Shown piece after piece: positions 42,830-53,410 of a DNA stretch of 56,676 bases (the stretch's first letter is position 1; every line of letters begins with the position of its first letter). The notes beneath the pieces are model-generated. The model worked only from the letters and a program-made list of their open reading frames with translations. It searched no databases and was not told where the DNA came from. This stretch comes from Cellulosimicrobium sp. Marseille-Q4280 (GTDB lineage: Bacteria; Actinomycetota; Actinomycetes; Actinomycetales; Cellulomonadaceae), in contig NZ_CALPBY010000010.1 in NCBI RefSeq assembly GCF_943181405.1, forward strand, positions 1-56,676, given 5' to 3'. The translations under genes were made by a program, and so were the position numbers.

Positions 42830-44509
42830 GTGAGAACCCGAGACGTCGCGACCGGCGCCCAGAGTGCCGCAGGCCCGGGCGGCGTGGCGGGCCGCGGCCG
42901 TGCCGAGCAGGGCGAGGAGCTGGGCGTCACCGTCTTCGACGTGGCCCGTGACCTGCGGCGGGACGTGGCCGCCGTCGAGCTCCCGCTCGCGATCGAGGGC
43001 GCCGACGAGGCGGCCGCGTCACGGGACCGCCTGCTGACCCAGCTCGACGAGCACCTGCTGCCGCGCCTCAAGGAGCTGTCGTCGCCGGCCGTGGTCGTGG
43101 TGGCCGGGTCCACCGGCGCGGGCAAGTCGACGCTGTACAACTCGCTGCTCGGCGAGGAGGTGTCGCAGGCCGGCGTGCTGCGCCCGACGACGCGCGAGCC
43201 CGTCCTCGCGTTCAACCCCCTGGACGCCGACGTGATCGTCGAGGGCCCGGCGACGCGCGTGTCGCGCGTCATCGACCACGACGGCGTGCCGCGCGGCACC
43301 GCGCTGCTCGACGCCCCCGACCTCGACTCGCTCCTGTCGGAGAACCGCGAGACGGCGGGCCTGCTGCTCGAGGCGGCGGACCTGTGGCTGTTCGTCACGA
43401 CGGCGTCGCGCTACGGCGACGCGCTCCCCTGGAAGGCCCTGAGCCGCGCGATGGAGCGTGGCGCGAGCGTCGCGATGGTCCTCAACCGCGTGCCGCGCGA
43501 GACGCTCACGACGATCCGCGGCGACCTGCTGCAACGTCTGCGCGAGCACGGCATGGACGGCGTGCCGCTGTTCGTCGTGCCCGACGTCGGCCCGCACGAG
43601 GGTCTGCTGGACCGATCGGTCGTGGCGCCCGTCGCGCGCTGGCTGACGATGCTCGCCGGGCCGGACCGCTCGCGCGCGGTGATCGTGCGCACGCTCAAGG
43701 GCTCGCTCGCCGCGCTGCCGTCGTGGGTGACGGGCGTCTCCGACGCGGTCGAGCAGCAGATCGAGGCGGCGCAGGTGCTCCGTGACGCGGTGACCGCCGC
43801 GCTGCCACCGGTGCGCGCGCAGGCCCGGGAGTCGGTCCTGCGCGGAGACTCGTCGCGCGGGTCCCTCGCGGCGCGCTGGTCCCAGATCGCCGGCGCGGAC
43901 AAGGTCGACCGGGTGAAGGTGCGGGGCGGCGTCGTGCGCTCGACGCGTCGTCGGGGCAGGGCACGCGACGTCGCGCTCGGGCCGCTCCACGCCGAGGTCC
44001 GTGCCGTGGTCGGCCGCACCCTCGCCGCGCACGGGGCGCAGGCGCACGACGCGCTGCGCGCGGCGCTCGTCGGCTCACGACCGCTCCCGGGCGGGGCCGC
44101 CGTCGCACCCGACGGCGAGGCGGCGACCGCTCCGCGCGAGGCCGCCGCCGCTCGTCACGTGGACGAGTGGACCGCGCGGGCCGACCAGGTGGTCGAGCAG
44201 CTCGGTGCACCGAACGCGACGGACGCGGCGCGCGCGGCGGTCAAGGCGTTCGGGGAGCGCGGTCTCGCCGCCCTCCTGCTCGCCGCGGCCGCCGGGAGCG
44301 ACGACGCCGCGGCCCTCGTCCGCACGACGCTCGCCGACACCGCGGACGACGCCCTCTCCGCCCTGACGTCGGACCTGGCGGACCGCGCCGAGGCGATGGT
44401 CGACCGGGAGGCCGAGCCGGTCCTCGCGGCGCTCGACGTGCCCGCGCTCGCCCCGGACGCCGCCGTCGGCCTGCGCCTACGACTCGCCGAGCTGAGGAGG
44501 CTCATGTGA
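42830..44509 (+). CDS. Dynamin-like GTPase, type A (pair 1)
   Basis: A 559-residue protein with a dynamin/YfjP-like GTPase domain: G1 AGSTGAGKST (92-101), G2 region GVLRPTTREPV, G3 LLDAPDLDS, G4-like VLNRVP. The C-terminal half is helical (stalk-like) with a basic patch RSTRRRGRARD and no clear membrane helix. Its neighbour (type B) has membrane helices. Co-encoded dynamin pairs such as DynA/DynB of Streptomyces remodel membranes at division septa; a similar role is inference. GTG start chosen 35 bp after a candidate -10. Its closest relative in the window is the first gene of pair 2. Confidence 0.88.
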   Translation: MRTRDVATGAQSAAGPGGVAGRGRAEQGEELGVTVFDVARDLRRDVAAVELPLAIEGADEAAASRDRLLTQLDEHLLPRLKELSSPAVVVVAGSTGAGKSTLYNSLLGEEVSQAGVLRPTTREPVLAFNPLDADVIVEGPATRVSRVIDHDGVPRGTALLDAPDLDSLLSENRETAGLLLEAADLWLFVTTASRYGDALPWKALSRAMERGASVAMVLNRVPRETLTTIRGDLLQRLREHGMDGVPLFVVPDVGPHEGLLDRSVVAPVARWLTMLAGPDRSRAVIVRTLKGSLAALPSWVTGVSDAVEQQIEAAQVLRDAVTAALPPVRAQARESVLRGDSSRGSLAARWSQIAGADKVDRVKVRGGVVRSTRRRGRARDVALGPLHAEVRAVVGRTLAAHGAQAHDALRAALVGSRPLPGGAAVAPDGEAATAPREAAAARHVDEWTARADQVVEQLGAPNATDAARAAVKAFGERGLAALLLAAAAGSDDAAALVRTTLADTADDALSALTSDLADRAEAMVDREAEPVLAALDVPALAPDAAVGLRLRLAELRRLM

Positions 44510-46092
44510 CGTCCCACGACGCCCAGCTGCGCGCCCGCACCGAGGACCTCGAGCGCGCGGTGGACCTCGCGGGCGACCGGCTCGACCCGGCCGTCGCGGC
44601 GCAGGTGCGCGACGCGATCGGCGGTGTGCGCGAGCGGCTCGCGCTCGGCGTCGACCACACGGTCGTCGCGCTCGCGGGCGGCACCGGGTCGGGCAAGTCC
44701 AGCCTGTTCAACCGCGTCTCGCGGCTCGACTTCGCGGACGTCGGCGTCAAGCGCCCGACCACGGCGCGCATCACCGCGTGCGCGTGGAGCGACGCGGCGA
44801 CGGCGCTGCTCGACTGGCTCGAGGTCGACGCGGAGCGCCGCATCACGCGCGACGGCATGCTCGACGCCGACGACGAATCGGCGCTCGGCGGCCTCGTGCT
44901 GCTCGACCTGCCCGACCACGACTCGATCGAGCCCGCGCACCGGGCCGTCGTGGACCGCGTGCTGCCGCTGGTCGACCTGCTCGTGTGGGTCGTCGACCCG
45001 CAGAAGTACGCCGACGACGCTCTTCACTCCGGATACCTCCAGAAGTCCGCGGGGCTCGAGGGGTCGATGGTCGTGGTGCTCAACCAGATCGACACCGTGC
45101 CGGAGAGCCGGCGCGCGTCCCTGGTCGACGACATGGACCGGCTCCTGGCCGAGGACGGGCTCACCGGCGTCTACGTCACGACGGTGTCCGCCCGCACGGG
45201 CGAGGGTCTGGACGAGCTGCGCGACCTGCTCGAGCAGGCCGTCGCACGACGCAGCGTCGCGGCGAGCCGGGTCGCGGGCGAGCTCGACCGCGCGGGCGCG
45301 CTGCTGCTCGCGGAGATCCCGGGGGACGTGCCGTGGACGATGAGCACGGCGGTCGAGGAGGAGGTCGACAGGCTCGCCGAGGCCACCGGGCTCGCGGCCG
45401 TCGCCGGTCAGGTCGGCGCCGCGGTCCGCAACGGCTACGGGCGTCCCGAGTTCTCCCCGCCGCAGCCCGACGCGGTCGCCCTGTCGCGGTCGCGCTGGAT
45501 CGAACGGGCGGGCCGTGCGCTGCGCCCGGGCTGGCGGCAGGCGCTCGACGGCACCGTCGCGCAGGCGAGGGGCATCACGGAGGCGACCGTCGCGGCGCTG
45601 TCGAAGATCCCGCTGGACACGCGCGGCCCGGCGTCCGCGCGGCCCACGCGCCGCGCCGCGTGGGTGGCGCTCGCGGTCGGGGTGGTCGCGGGTGTGCTCG
45701 CCGTCCTGGGCTCCCTCGGTGTGCTCGACCTGTCGCGCGCGCTCGTCACGGTGTGCGCGGTCGTGGCGGCCGTCGCGGTGCTCGGTGCGGTCGTGTGCTT
45801 CCTCGCGGTGGTCCAGGTGCGCCGCACGCTCGCCCGACGGCGCGAGCAGCAGGTCCTCGCGTCGGGCCGCGGCGCGATCGAGCGGGTGGTGCAGGAGGCG
45901 ATGGGCCGGCCCACCCAGGACCTGCTCGACACGCACCGGCAGGTCCGCGAGCTCGCGCAGTCCGCGCGGGACCGGGCGCCCGCCGCGCCGCTGACCGGGC
46001 CGCTACGGCTACCCACAGGCCCGGATCTGGAGGCGTCGTCCACAGGCGAGCGCACGACGTCGGACGGCGGCACCGCGCGCAGCGCACCCTGA
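44506..46092 (+). CDS. Dynamin-like GTPase, type B, with membrane helices (pair 1)
   Basis: A 528-residue protein. The GTPase domain has G1 AGGTGSGKSS (57-66), G2 GVKRPTTAR, G3 LLDLPDHDS and a proper G4 NQID, plus SARTGEG (G5-like). Two adjacent membrane helices (about 386-440) and a basic cytoplasmic tail follow. Translation is coupled to the type A gene (overlap at 44506-44509) and driven by GAGGAGG. The block DLLVWVVDPQKYAD is shared with the second gene of pair 2, showing common descent. Confidence 0.9.
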   Translation: MTSHDAQLRARTEDLERAVDLAGDRLDPAVAAQVRDAIGGVRERLALGVDHTVVALAGGTGSGKSSLFNRVSRLDFADVGVKRPTTARITACAWSDAATALLDWLEVDAERRITRDGMLDADDESALGGLVLLDLPDHDSIEPAHRAVVDRVLPLVDLLVWVVDPQKYADDALHSGYLQKSAGLEGSMVVVLNQIDTVPESRRASLVDDMDRLLAEDGLTGVYVTTVSARTGEGLDELRDLLEQAVARRSVAASRVAGELDRAGALLLAEIPGDVPWTMSTAVEEEVDRLAEATGLAAVAGQVGAAVRNGYGRPEFSPPQPDAVALSRSRWIERAGRALRPGWRQALDGTVAQARGITEATVAALSKIPLDTRGPASARPTRRAAWVALAVGVVAGVLAVLGSLGVLDLSRALVTVCAVVAAVAVLGAVVCFLAVVQVRRTLARRREQQVLASGRGAIERVVQEAMGRPTQDLLDTHRQVRELAQSARDRAPAAPLTGPLRLPTGPDLEASSTGERTTSDGGTARSAP

Positions 46093-46138
46093 GGCGGTCG
46101 CCGGGACGGGCCCGGCGCACCGGCCTCAGGAGGCACCC

Positions 46139-46597
46139 ATGCACGGTGACGTCACCGTCACGTTCTCGGGCTTCGTCGCGACGACGCCCACGCTCTTCAC
46201 GTCCGAGTCCGGCACGGACTTCACGAGCTTCCGCATCGCGCAGACGCGCCGCTACCTCGACCGCGAGCGCGGCGAGTGGGTCGACGGGCGCACGCTCTGG
46301 TTCACGGTCAAGGCGTTCAAGCACGTCGCGCGGAACGTCGCGACGTCGCTGCACAAGGGCGACCCCGTCGTCGTGACGGGTCGGCTGTCGGTCGACGAGT
46401 GGGTCGGTCCCGACGGGCCGCGGACGAGCCTCGTCGTCGAGGCGACCTCGCTCGGCCACGACCTGACGCTCGGCGAGTCCCGGTTCGCGCGCACGGTGCA
46501 CCGGCGCGAGGACAGCGCGACGGCCGCCCTCGACGCGACCGAGGGCGTCGTGGAGGAGGAGGCGCCGGCGGACGAGGAGCACCTCGCGACGGTCTGA
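46139..46597 (+). CDS. Single-stranded-DNA-binding-protein paralogue
   Basis: A 152-residue SSB-family OB-fold protein: VTVTFSGFVATTPTL, FRIAQTRRYLDRERGEWVDG, LWFTVKAFKHVARNVATSLHKGDPVVVTGRLSVDEW and an acidic C-terminal tail. The tail lacks the DDxPF-type tip of housekeeping SSB and the gene is not beside rpsF/rplI, so this is probably an accessory SSB. AGGAGG ribosome site. It lies between GTPase pair 1 and ettA. Confidence 0.9.
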   Translation: MHGDVTVTFSGFVATTPTLFTSESGTDFTSFRIAQTRRYLDRERGEWVDGRTLWFTVKAFKHVARNVATSLHKGDPVVVTGRLSVDEWVGPDGPRTSLVVEATSLGHDLTLGESRFARTVHRREDSATAALDATEGVVEEEAPADEEHLATV

Positions 46598-46653
46598 GCG
46601 GTCCCGCCGCACGGTGCACCGTCCGTCAGGACCCGTGCGGCGGCCCGACCGCG

Positions 46654-46659
46654 TACGCT
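46654..46659 (+). promoter_or_regulatory. -10 element of ettA
   Basis: TACGCT, giving a leader of about 50 nt before the GTG at 46717. Confidence 0.4.
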
Positions 46660-46716
46660 GAGTGGTCGAGAATCCCGACTCCACTCCAGACCGACCGAAC
46701 GGTGGAAACACAGGCT

Positions 46717-48399
<1,683 letters not shown>

Positions 48400-48407
48400 T
48401 CGGTCCC

Positions 48408-48444
48408 GACGACGCCGGGCGGGTGCTTCCCGCCCGGCGTCGTC
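48408..48444 (+). terminator. Terminator of ettA
   Basis: A perfect 16-bp stem (GACGACGCCGGGCGGG, 48408-48423, with 48429-48444) and a TGCTT loop, 8 bp after the stop codon. Confidence 0.85.
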
Positions 48445-48477
48445 GTGCTGCGTGCGGCGTTCGGTGCGGCTACCTCC

Positions 48478-48584
48478 GCCCGGCGTCCACGACGGCGCGC
48501 GCGGGTCTACCATCCGGCCGCTCGTGCCTCGCGGCCTCCCGCCAGACCCGCCACGACCCGCGCGCGCCGTCGTTCCCGCCGGGC
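48478..48584. ncRNA. Candidate structured RNA or hairpin element, copy B
   Basis: Basal stem: ACGACGGCGCGCG (48489-48501) pairs perfectly with 48561-48573; after a TCC/TCC internal loop it extends with GCCCGGCG/CGCCGGGC (48478-48485, 48577-48584). The apex repeats copy A: CGGGTCTACCATCCG (48502-48516), an inner hairpin GGCCGC/GCGGCC (48516-48521, 48531-48536) with loop TCGTGCCTC, and CCAGACCCGCCACGACCCGC (48542-48561). Both stems differ from copy A in sequence yet remain paired. It lies beyond the ettA terminator and 190 bp before the next gene. Strand undetermined. Confidence 0.55.
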
Positions 48585-48706
48585 TCGCGTGCCGTCTCGC
48601 CTTCTCGTCGTCCACATGGGTTTCGTCCTGCCTCTTGCTCCCCATGTCGTCGACGTCACGGGGTTCGTCCCTCCTCTCGTCCACGGCCCGTCCCTGTCGC
48701 GGATGG

Positions 48707-48712
48707 GATAAT
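48707..48712 (+). promoter_or_regulatory. -10 candidate for GTPase pair 2
   Basis: GATAAT inside GGATAATCC, the most TATAAT-like site in the 48585-48774 spacer, 62 bp before the ATG at 48775. Confidence 0.4.
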
Positions 48713-48774
48713 CCGTCCTCGCGGCGGTGGGCCGTGCGCGCGCCTGGCCTGGGGCGTTGCGGCAGACTGGCGGG

Positions 48775-50928
48775 ATGACCGACCCCGGAGCGCCTCGTGC
48801 CGACGCCGCTGCCGGCGATGTCGAGGAGCACGGCGGCGACGTGGCGGCGCTGACGAGCGCGGGGGCGGGGACCGCGGGGCTGGTCGAGGCGCTGGAGATC
48901 CTGCGGGGGCGGCTCGCGGCGCTGCGTCTGCCGCTCGAGGTGCCGGGCGTCGCGACGGCGCGGCACGACCTCGCGCTCGCCGTGGACCAGCTCGACGACT
49001 ACCTGCTGCCGCGGCTGAGGTCGCACGCCGCGCCGCTGCTCGTCGTCGTCGGGGGGTCGACGGGAGCGGGCAAGTCGACGCTCGTCAACTCCCTGCTGGG
49101 CGAGCACGTGTCCGCGCCCGGCGTGCTGCGGCCCACGACGCGCGCGCCGGTGCTCGTCCACCATCCGCTGGACGAGCGGTGGTTCTCGACCGACCGCGTG
49201 CTGCCCGGGCTCGCGCGGGTCAGCACGCACCGCGCTGCCGACCGTGGCACCGGCACCGGCACCGGCACCGGCACCGGCACCGGCACCGGCACCGGCACCG
49301 GCACCGGCACCGGCACCGGCACCGGCACCGGGGCGGGCGCGGCAGGTGGCGGCACGGACCTGTCCCGCTCGCTGCGGTTGGTGGCGAGCGACGCGCTGCC
49401 GCAGGGGCTGGCGCTCGTCGACGCGCCCGACGTCGACTCGGTCGAGACGGCGAACCGGGAGCTCGCCGCCCAGCTGCTCGGTGCGGCCGACCTGTGGCTC
49501 TTCGTCACCACCGCCGCGCGGTACGCGGACGCCGTCCCGTGGGACCTGCTGCACCGGGCCGCCGAGCGGCGGGCCCAGGTCGCGATCGTGCTCGACCGCG
49601 TGGACCCCGGCGCCGAGGCCGTGGCCGACGACCTGCGGCGCATGATGGCCGAGAACGGGCTGGGCGCGTCGCCGCTCTTCGTCGTCGGCGAGTCCGACCT
49701 CGTGGACGGGTTCCTGCCCGAGCGGTCCGTCGCCGAGGTGTCGGCCTGGCTCACGGAGCTGGGCGTCGACGCCGACGCGAGGGACCGGATCGCGCTCGCG
49801 ACGCGTGACGGCGTCGTCGACGACCTCGTGCGCCGCGCCGTGCTCGTCGCCGGGGCCGCGGACGCCCAGGGGACGTCGGACGCGCGGCTGCGGGACGTGG
49901 TCGAGCGCGCGTACGCGGACGCGGCGGCCCAGGTCGACGCCGCGACGAGCGACGGCGCGCTCCTGCGCGGCGAGGTGCTCGCGCGGTGGCAGGACTTCGT
50001 CGGCACGAGCGAGATCTTCCGCGCCGTGGAGCAGGGGGTGGGACGGGTCCGCGACGCGATCGCGTCGTTCTTCCGCGGACGTCCCGCGCAGGCGCCGCAG
50101 GTCGAGCAGGCCATCGCGCACGGCCTGGAAGCGGTCGTCCTCGACGCCGCCGACACCGCCGCGGATCGCGCCCACGGCACGTGGCGCTCCGACCCGTCCG
50201 GCCTCGCGCTGCTCGACGGGCTCGACCTCTCGCGGTCCTCGGCCGGCGCCCGCACCGAGGTCGCGGCGCAGATCCGGGCATGGCAGGGCGACGTGCTCGA
50301 CCTCGTACGCGAGCAGGGTGCCGGGAAGCGGGGCGCGGCGCGCGCGCTGTCGTTCGGGATCAACGGGCTCGGCGTCAGCCTCATGGTCCTGGTCTTCGCG
50401 TCGACCGGGGGGATCACCGGCGCGGAGGTCGGGATCGCCGGCGGCACGGCGATCGTCGCCCAGAAGCTGCTCGAGGCGGTGTTCGGCGACGACGCCGTGC
50501 GCCGCCTCACGCAGACGGCCCGCGAGCGGCTCGCCGAGCGCGTGGACGAGGTGCTCGACGCCGAGGCCCGGCGGTTCACCGCCCAGCTCGACGCCCTGGG
50601 GAGCGCCGACGCGGTGACCGCCGCCCAGGGGGTGCGCGACGCGGCGCACGCGGTCGAGACCGCCGCACGCGCCGAGCGAGCCGGTCGACCCGCACCGGCC
50701 GGCCCGGTGACGGGCCGCCACGCGGCGCGACCCCTGCGCGGTGCCGGACGCGGGACCGCCGACGAGACGACGACGGGCGAGGTCGTCGACGACGGCACGC
50801 GGGCAGGCTTCTGGCGCCGGCTCTTCGGCCGGCCCGCACGGGACGCGACCGCGGGGGCCGGCGGCCAGGACTCGCCGCAGGACTCGCCGCAGGACGAGGC
50901 GCCGGCCGAGGGAGAGGGTCAGCAGTGA
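48775..50928 (+). CDS. Dynamin-like GTPase, type A, with Gly-Thr repeat (pair 2)
   Basis: A 717-residue paralogue of the 42830 gene. GTPase motifs: G1 GGSTGAGKST (93-102), G2 GVLRPTTRAPV, G3 LVDAPDVDS, and LDRVDPG at the G4 position. Between G2 and G3 it carries fourteen Gly-Thr pairs (residues 158-185) encoded by a 6-bp DNA repeat; the pair-1 paralogue has no such stretch. A hydrophobic segment (about 520-565, GINGLGVSLMVLVFAS) may insert in the membrane. The C-terminal tail is disordered with QDSPQDSPQDE repeats. The stop overlaps the type B start (GTGA). Confidence 0.88.
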   Translation: MTDPGAPRADAAAGDVEEHGGDVAALTSAGAGTAGLVEALEILRGRLAALRLPLEVPGVATARHDLALAVDQLDDYLLPRLRSHAAPLLVVVGGSTGAGKSTLVNSLLGEHVSAPGVLRPTTRAPVLVHHPLDERWFSTDRVLPGLARVSTHRAADRGTGTGTGTGTGTGTGTGTGTGTGTGTGTGAGAAGGGTDLSRSLRLVASDALPQGLALVDAPDVDSVETANRELAAQLLGAADLWLFVTTAARYADAVPWDLLHRAAERRAQVAIVLDRVDPGAEAVADDLRRMMAENGLGASPLFVVGESDLVDGFLPERSVAEVSAWLTELGVDADARDRIALATRDGVVDDLVRRAVLVAGAADAQGTSDARLRDVVERAYADAAAQVDAATSDGALLRGEVLARWQDFVGTSEIFRAVEQGVGRVRDAIASFFRGRPAQAPQVEQAIAHGLEAVVLDAADTAADRAHGTWRSDPSGLALLDGLDLSRSSAGARTEVAAQIRAWQGDVLDLVREQGAGKRGAARALSFGINGLGVSLMVLVFASTGGITGAEVGIAGGTAIVAQKLLEAVFGDDAVRRLTQTARERLAERVDEVLDAEARRFTAQLDALGSADAVTAAQGVRDAAHAVETAARAERAGRPAPAGPVTGRHAARPLRGAGRGTADETTTGEVVDDGTRAGFWRRLFGRPARDATAGAGGQDSPQDSPQDEAPAEGEGQQ
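49246..49329 (+). repeat. In-frame (GGCACC)14 microsatellite
   Basis: Fourteen perfect copies of the hexamer GGCACC, encoding (Gly-Thr)14 within the GTPase domain of the 48775 gene. Unit gain or loss keeps the frame, so loop length could vary between strains. Confidence 0.95.
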
Positions 50929-52682
50929 GCATCGACCTCGCGGACCGGACCGCCGCGCTCGAGTCGGCCCTCCTCGCGGGCGACGGGCGGCTCGACGCGA
51001 CCCTCGTGGCCGACGCGCGCGACGTCGCCGGACGTGCGCGCGAGCGCGCCGGGCTGTCCGCCGACCACACGGTCGTCGCGCTCGCCGGGGCGACGGGCTC
51101 GGGGAAGTCGTCGGTCTTCAACGCGCTGGCCGGCGGCGAGCTCGCGACGGTCGGGGTCCAGAGACCGACGACGTCGCACGCGCTCGCGGCGGTGTGGGGA
51201 CAGGGCGGAGCGGGTCCGGCCGGCGCGCTGCTCGACTGGCTCGAGGTGTCCCGGCGGCACGAGATGGGCACGCCCCTCGCATCGGGCGACACCGCGGAGC
51301 AGGACATGAGGCCGGGCGGCCTGCGCGGGATCCTGCGCGGCACGGGCCGCCGACCGGCCGAGCTGACGAGCGGGCTCGTGCTGCTGGACCTGCCCGACCA
51401 CGACTCGGTCGTCACCGAGCACCGGGTCCGCGCAGAGCGCCTCGTCGAGCGGGCCGACCTCCTCGTGTGGGTCGTCGACCCGCAGAAGTACGCGGACGCC
51501 GCGCTCCACGAGCGCTACCTGCGGCCGCTCGCCGGGCACGCGTCGGTCGTCGTCCTCGTGCTCAACCAGGTCGACCGTCTGTCGCCCGCGGACGCCGACG
51601 CGTGCCTCGCCGACCTCCGCCGCCTCGCCTCGCATGACGGGCTCGCCGACGCGCGCGTCCTCGGCGTCTCGGCGCGCACGGGTCAGGGGATGGACGCGCT
51701 GCGTGGACTGCTCGCCGACGCGGCCGCACGCCGTCGGGCCGCGAACGACCGGCTCGCCGCCGACGAGCGCGCCGTCGCCCGGCGCATCGCCGACGCGTGC
51801 GGCGACCCCCCGCCCGAACGCGCGGCACAGCGGGCGCGCGACGGGCTGGTCGACGCCCTGGAGGCCGCGGCGGGCGTGCCGACGGTCGTCGCGGCGGTCC
51901 GCGGCTCCGCGGTGCGCGACGCGCGCGCGGCGACGGGGTGGCCCGTCACGCGCTGGCTCGGGCGGTTCCGACCCGACCCGCTGCGCCGCATCGGCCTGCG
52001 CTCCGGGCCGGCGCCGGGCTCGCGCGCGGCGCGCACGGCGAAGGCGCTGGGCGGCCCCGGCACCGCCGGTCCGCCGCGCGAGGACCTCGGGCGGACCTCG
52101 CTGCCGGCCGTCCCCGCGGCGCTGCGTGCGGGGGCGCAGACGGCGGTGCGCGACTACGTGGACGCCGCGACGCGCGGGGTGCCGGACGCCTGGGCGCTCG
52201 TGGCGCGCCGTCGGGCGGCGGACGGCACGTCCGACCTCCCGGACGCGCTCGACCGCGCGGTCGCGGGGACCGAGCTCGAGGCGTCGCGCCGACCCGCGTG
52301 GTGGCGCGTCGTCGGTGTTCTGCAGTGGCTCGTGCTCGCAGCGCTCGTCGCGGGGCTGGTGTGGCTCGCCGTGCTCTGGCTGTTCGCCTACCTGCGGCTG
52401 CCCGAACCGCCGACTCCCGTGCTCACGCTCGGCGGTGCCGGCGCGCCCGAGCTCCCGTGGCCGACGCTGCTCGTCCTCGGCGGCGTCGTCGTCGGGGTCG
52501 TGCTCGCGCTCGCCGCGCGGGTCGCGGCCGCGGTCGGCGGCAGGCGCCGTGCGGCCCGTGCCCGACGGCGCCTGCGCGCCGCGATCACCCAGGTCGCCGA
52601 CGCCGTCGTGCGCCTCCCCGTGGGCGAGGAGCTCGCCGCGCTCGCCCGGTGCCGCGCCGGAGCTCTCGTCGCCGCCTCCTGA
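50925..52682 (+). CDS. Dynamin-like GTPase, type B, with membrane helices (pair 2)
   Basis: A 585-residue paralogue of the 44506 gene: G1 AGATGSGKSS (54-63), G2 GVQRPTTSH, G3 LLDLPDHDS, the shared DLLVWVVDPQKYADAALH, G4 NQVD, G5-like SARTGQG. Two C-terminal membrane helices (about 460-490 and 506-530) are separated by a short Pro-rich loop. GTG overlaps the type A stop. Expected to form a hetero-complex with its type A partner at the membrane. Confidence 0.9.
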   Translation: MSIDLADRTAALESALLAGDGRLDATLVADARDVAGRARERAGLSADHTVVALAGATGSGKSSVFNALAGGELATVGVQRPTTSHALAAVWGQGGAGPAGALLDWLEVSRRHEMGTPLASGDTAEQDMRPGGLRGILRGTGRRPAELTSGLVLLDLPDHDSVVTEHRVRAERLVERADLLVWVVDPQKYADAALHERYLRPLAGHASVVVLVLNQVDRLSPADADACLADLRRLASHDGLADARVLGVSARTGQGMDALRGLLADAAARRRAANDRLAADERAVARRIADACGDPPPERAAQRARDGLVDALEAAAGVPTVVAAVRGSAVRDARAATGWPVTRWLGRFRPDPLRRIGLRSGPAPGSRAARTAKALGGPGTAGPPREDLGRTSLPAVPAALRAGAQTAVRDYVDAATRGVPDAWALVARRRAADGTSDLPDALDRAVAGTELEASRRPAWWRVVGVLQWLVLAALVAGLVWLAVLWLFAYLRLPEPPTPVLTLGGAGAPELPWPTLLVLGGVVVGVVLALAARVAAAVGGRRRAARARRRLRAAITQVADAVVRLPVGEELAALARCRAGALVAAS

Positions 52683-52697
52683 GGCGGGCCCCTCAGG

Positions 52698-52782
52698 GTG
52701 CCGAACACGACCTGACGGTCGTCAAGACGTCCAGAACGACCTTCAGGTCGTGCTCGACGGCGGGCAGGGTCGTGCTCGGCAC
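52698..52782. promoter_or_regulatory. Nested inverted repeats upstream of the thioesterase gene
   Basis: GTGCCGAACACGACC (52698-52712) and GGTCGTGCTCGGCAC (52768-52782) are inverted with one mismatch in 15. Inside, CACGACCTGA (52706-52715) is the exact inverse of TCAGGTCGTG (52743-52752). The left arm can thus pair with either of two right arms. It may terminate the GTPase operon or be an operator for the 52863 gene. Confidence 0.5.
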
Positions 52783-52862
52783 CAGCGGCAGGGCTGCAGA
52801 ATGGTCGTCGCACCAGCGCGCCGTCGGCGCAGAGCACCGCCCGCAGCACCGAGAGGACCTCC

Positions 52863-53363
52863 ATGACCCGCCTGCACGTCCCCGTCCCGTTGCGGTGGTC
52901 GGACCTCGACGCCTACGCCCACGTGAACAACGTCGAGATGTTCCGCCTGCTCGAGGACGCGCGCATCACCGCGTTCTGGACGCATCCCGAGGCGGGAGAG
53001 GACGCGTGGCCCACCGCGGTGCTCGAGACGGGCCCGCACGCCACGAGCCACACGCTCGTCGCGCGCCAGGAGATCCAGTACCTGCGGCCGCTGGGGTTCA
53101 CGCGGACGCCGGTCCGGGTCGAGCTGTGGGTCGGTCACCTCGGCGGTGCGAGCCTCGAGGTCTGCTACGAGGTGCACGACGGCGTCCCCGGCGGCTTCGG
53201 ACGGACCGGCCCCACCTCCGGCGGCGAGGCCTACGCGAAGGCCACGACGACGATCGTCGTGGTCGACGCCGCGACCGGCAGGCCGCGCCGCCTCACCGAC
53301 ACCGAGCGCGCGGCGTGGGAGCCCTACGTCGAGGAGCCGCTGGTGTTCCGCCGTCGGGGCTGA
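52863..53363 (+). CDS. Hotdog-fold acyl-CoA thioesterase (4HBT family)
   Basis: A 166-residue single hotdog domain that hydrolyses acyl-CoA thioesters. The 4-hydroxybenzoyl-CoA-thioesterase/FadM-type signature RWSDLDAYAHVNNVEMFRLLEDAR carries the catalytic Asp; EIQYLRPLGFTRTPVRVELWV follows. ATG with GAGAGGA. Convergent with the GH9 gene across a strong hairpin. Confidence 0.93.
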   Translation: MTRLHVPVPLRWSDLDAYAHVNNVEMFRLLEDARITAFWTHPEAGEDAWPTAVLETGPHATSHTLVARQEIQYLRPLGFTRTPVRVELWVGHLGGASLEVCYEVHDGVPGGFGRTGPTSGGEAYAKATTTIVVVDAATGRPRRLTDTERAAWEPYVEEPLVFRRRG

Positions 53364-53373
53364 GCATCGGTCC

Positions 53374-53404
53374 GCGGGCGGGCCGCCCGCTCCGGCCCGC
53401 CCGC
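53374..53404. terminator. Bidirectional terminator between thioesterase and GH9 genes
   Basis: A perfect 11-bp stem GCGGGCGGGCC/GGCCCGCCCGC with a 9-nt loop in the 47-bp gap between convergent stop codons. Confidence 0.7.
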
Positions 53405-53410
53405 TCGGCG

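Noticed and set aside
48445-48711. Small plus-strand protein between ettA and the GTPase gene
   Set aside because: It would translate through the hairpin element; Arg-rich with no ribosome site and not matched by the corresponding region of copy A.
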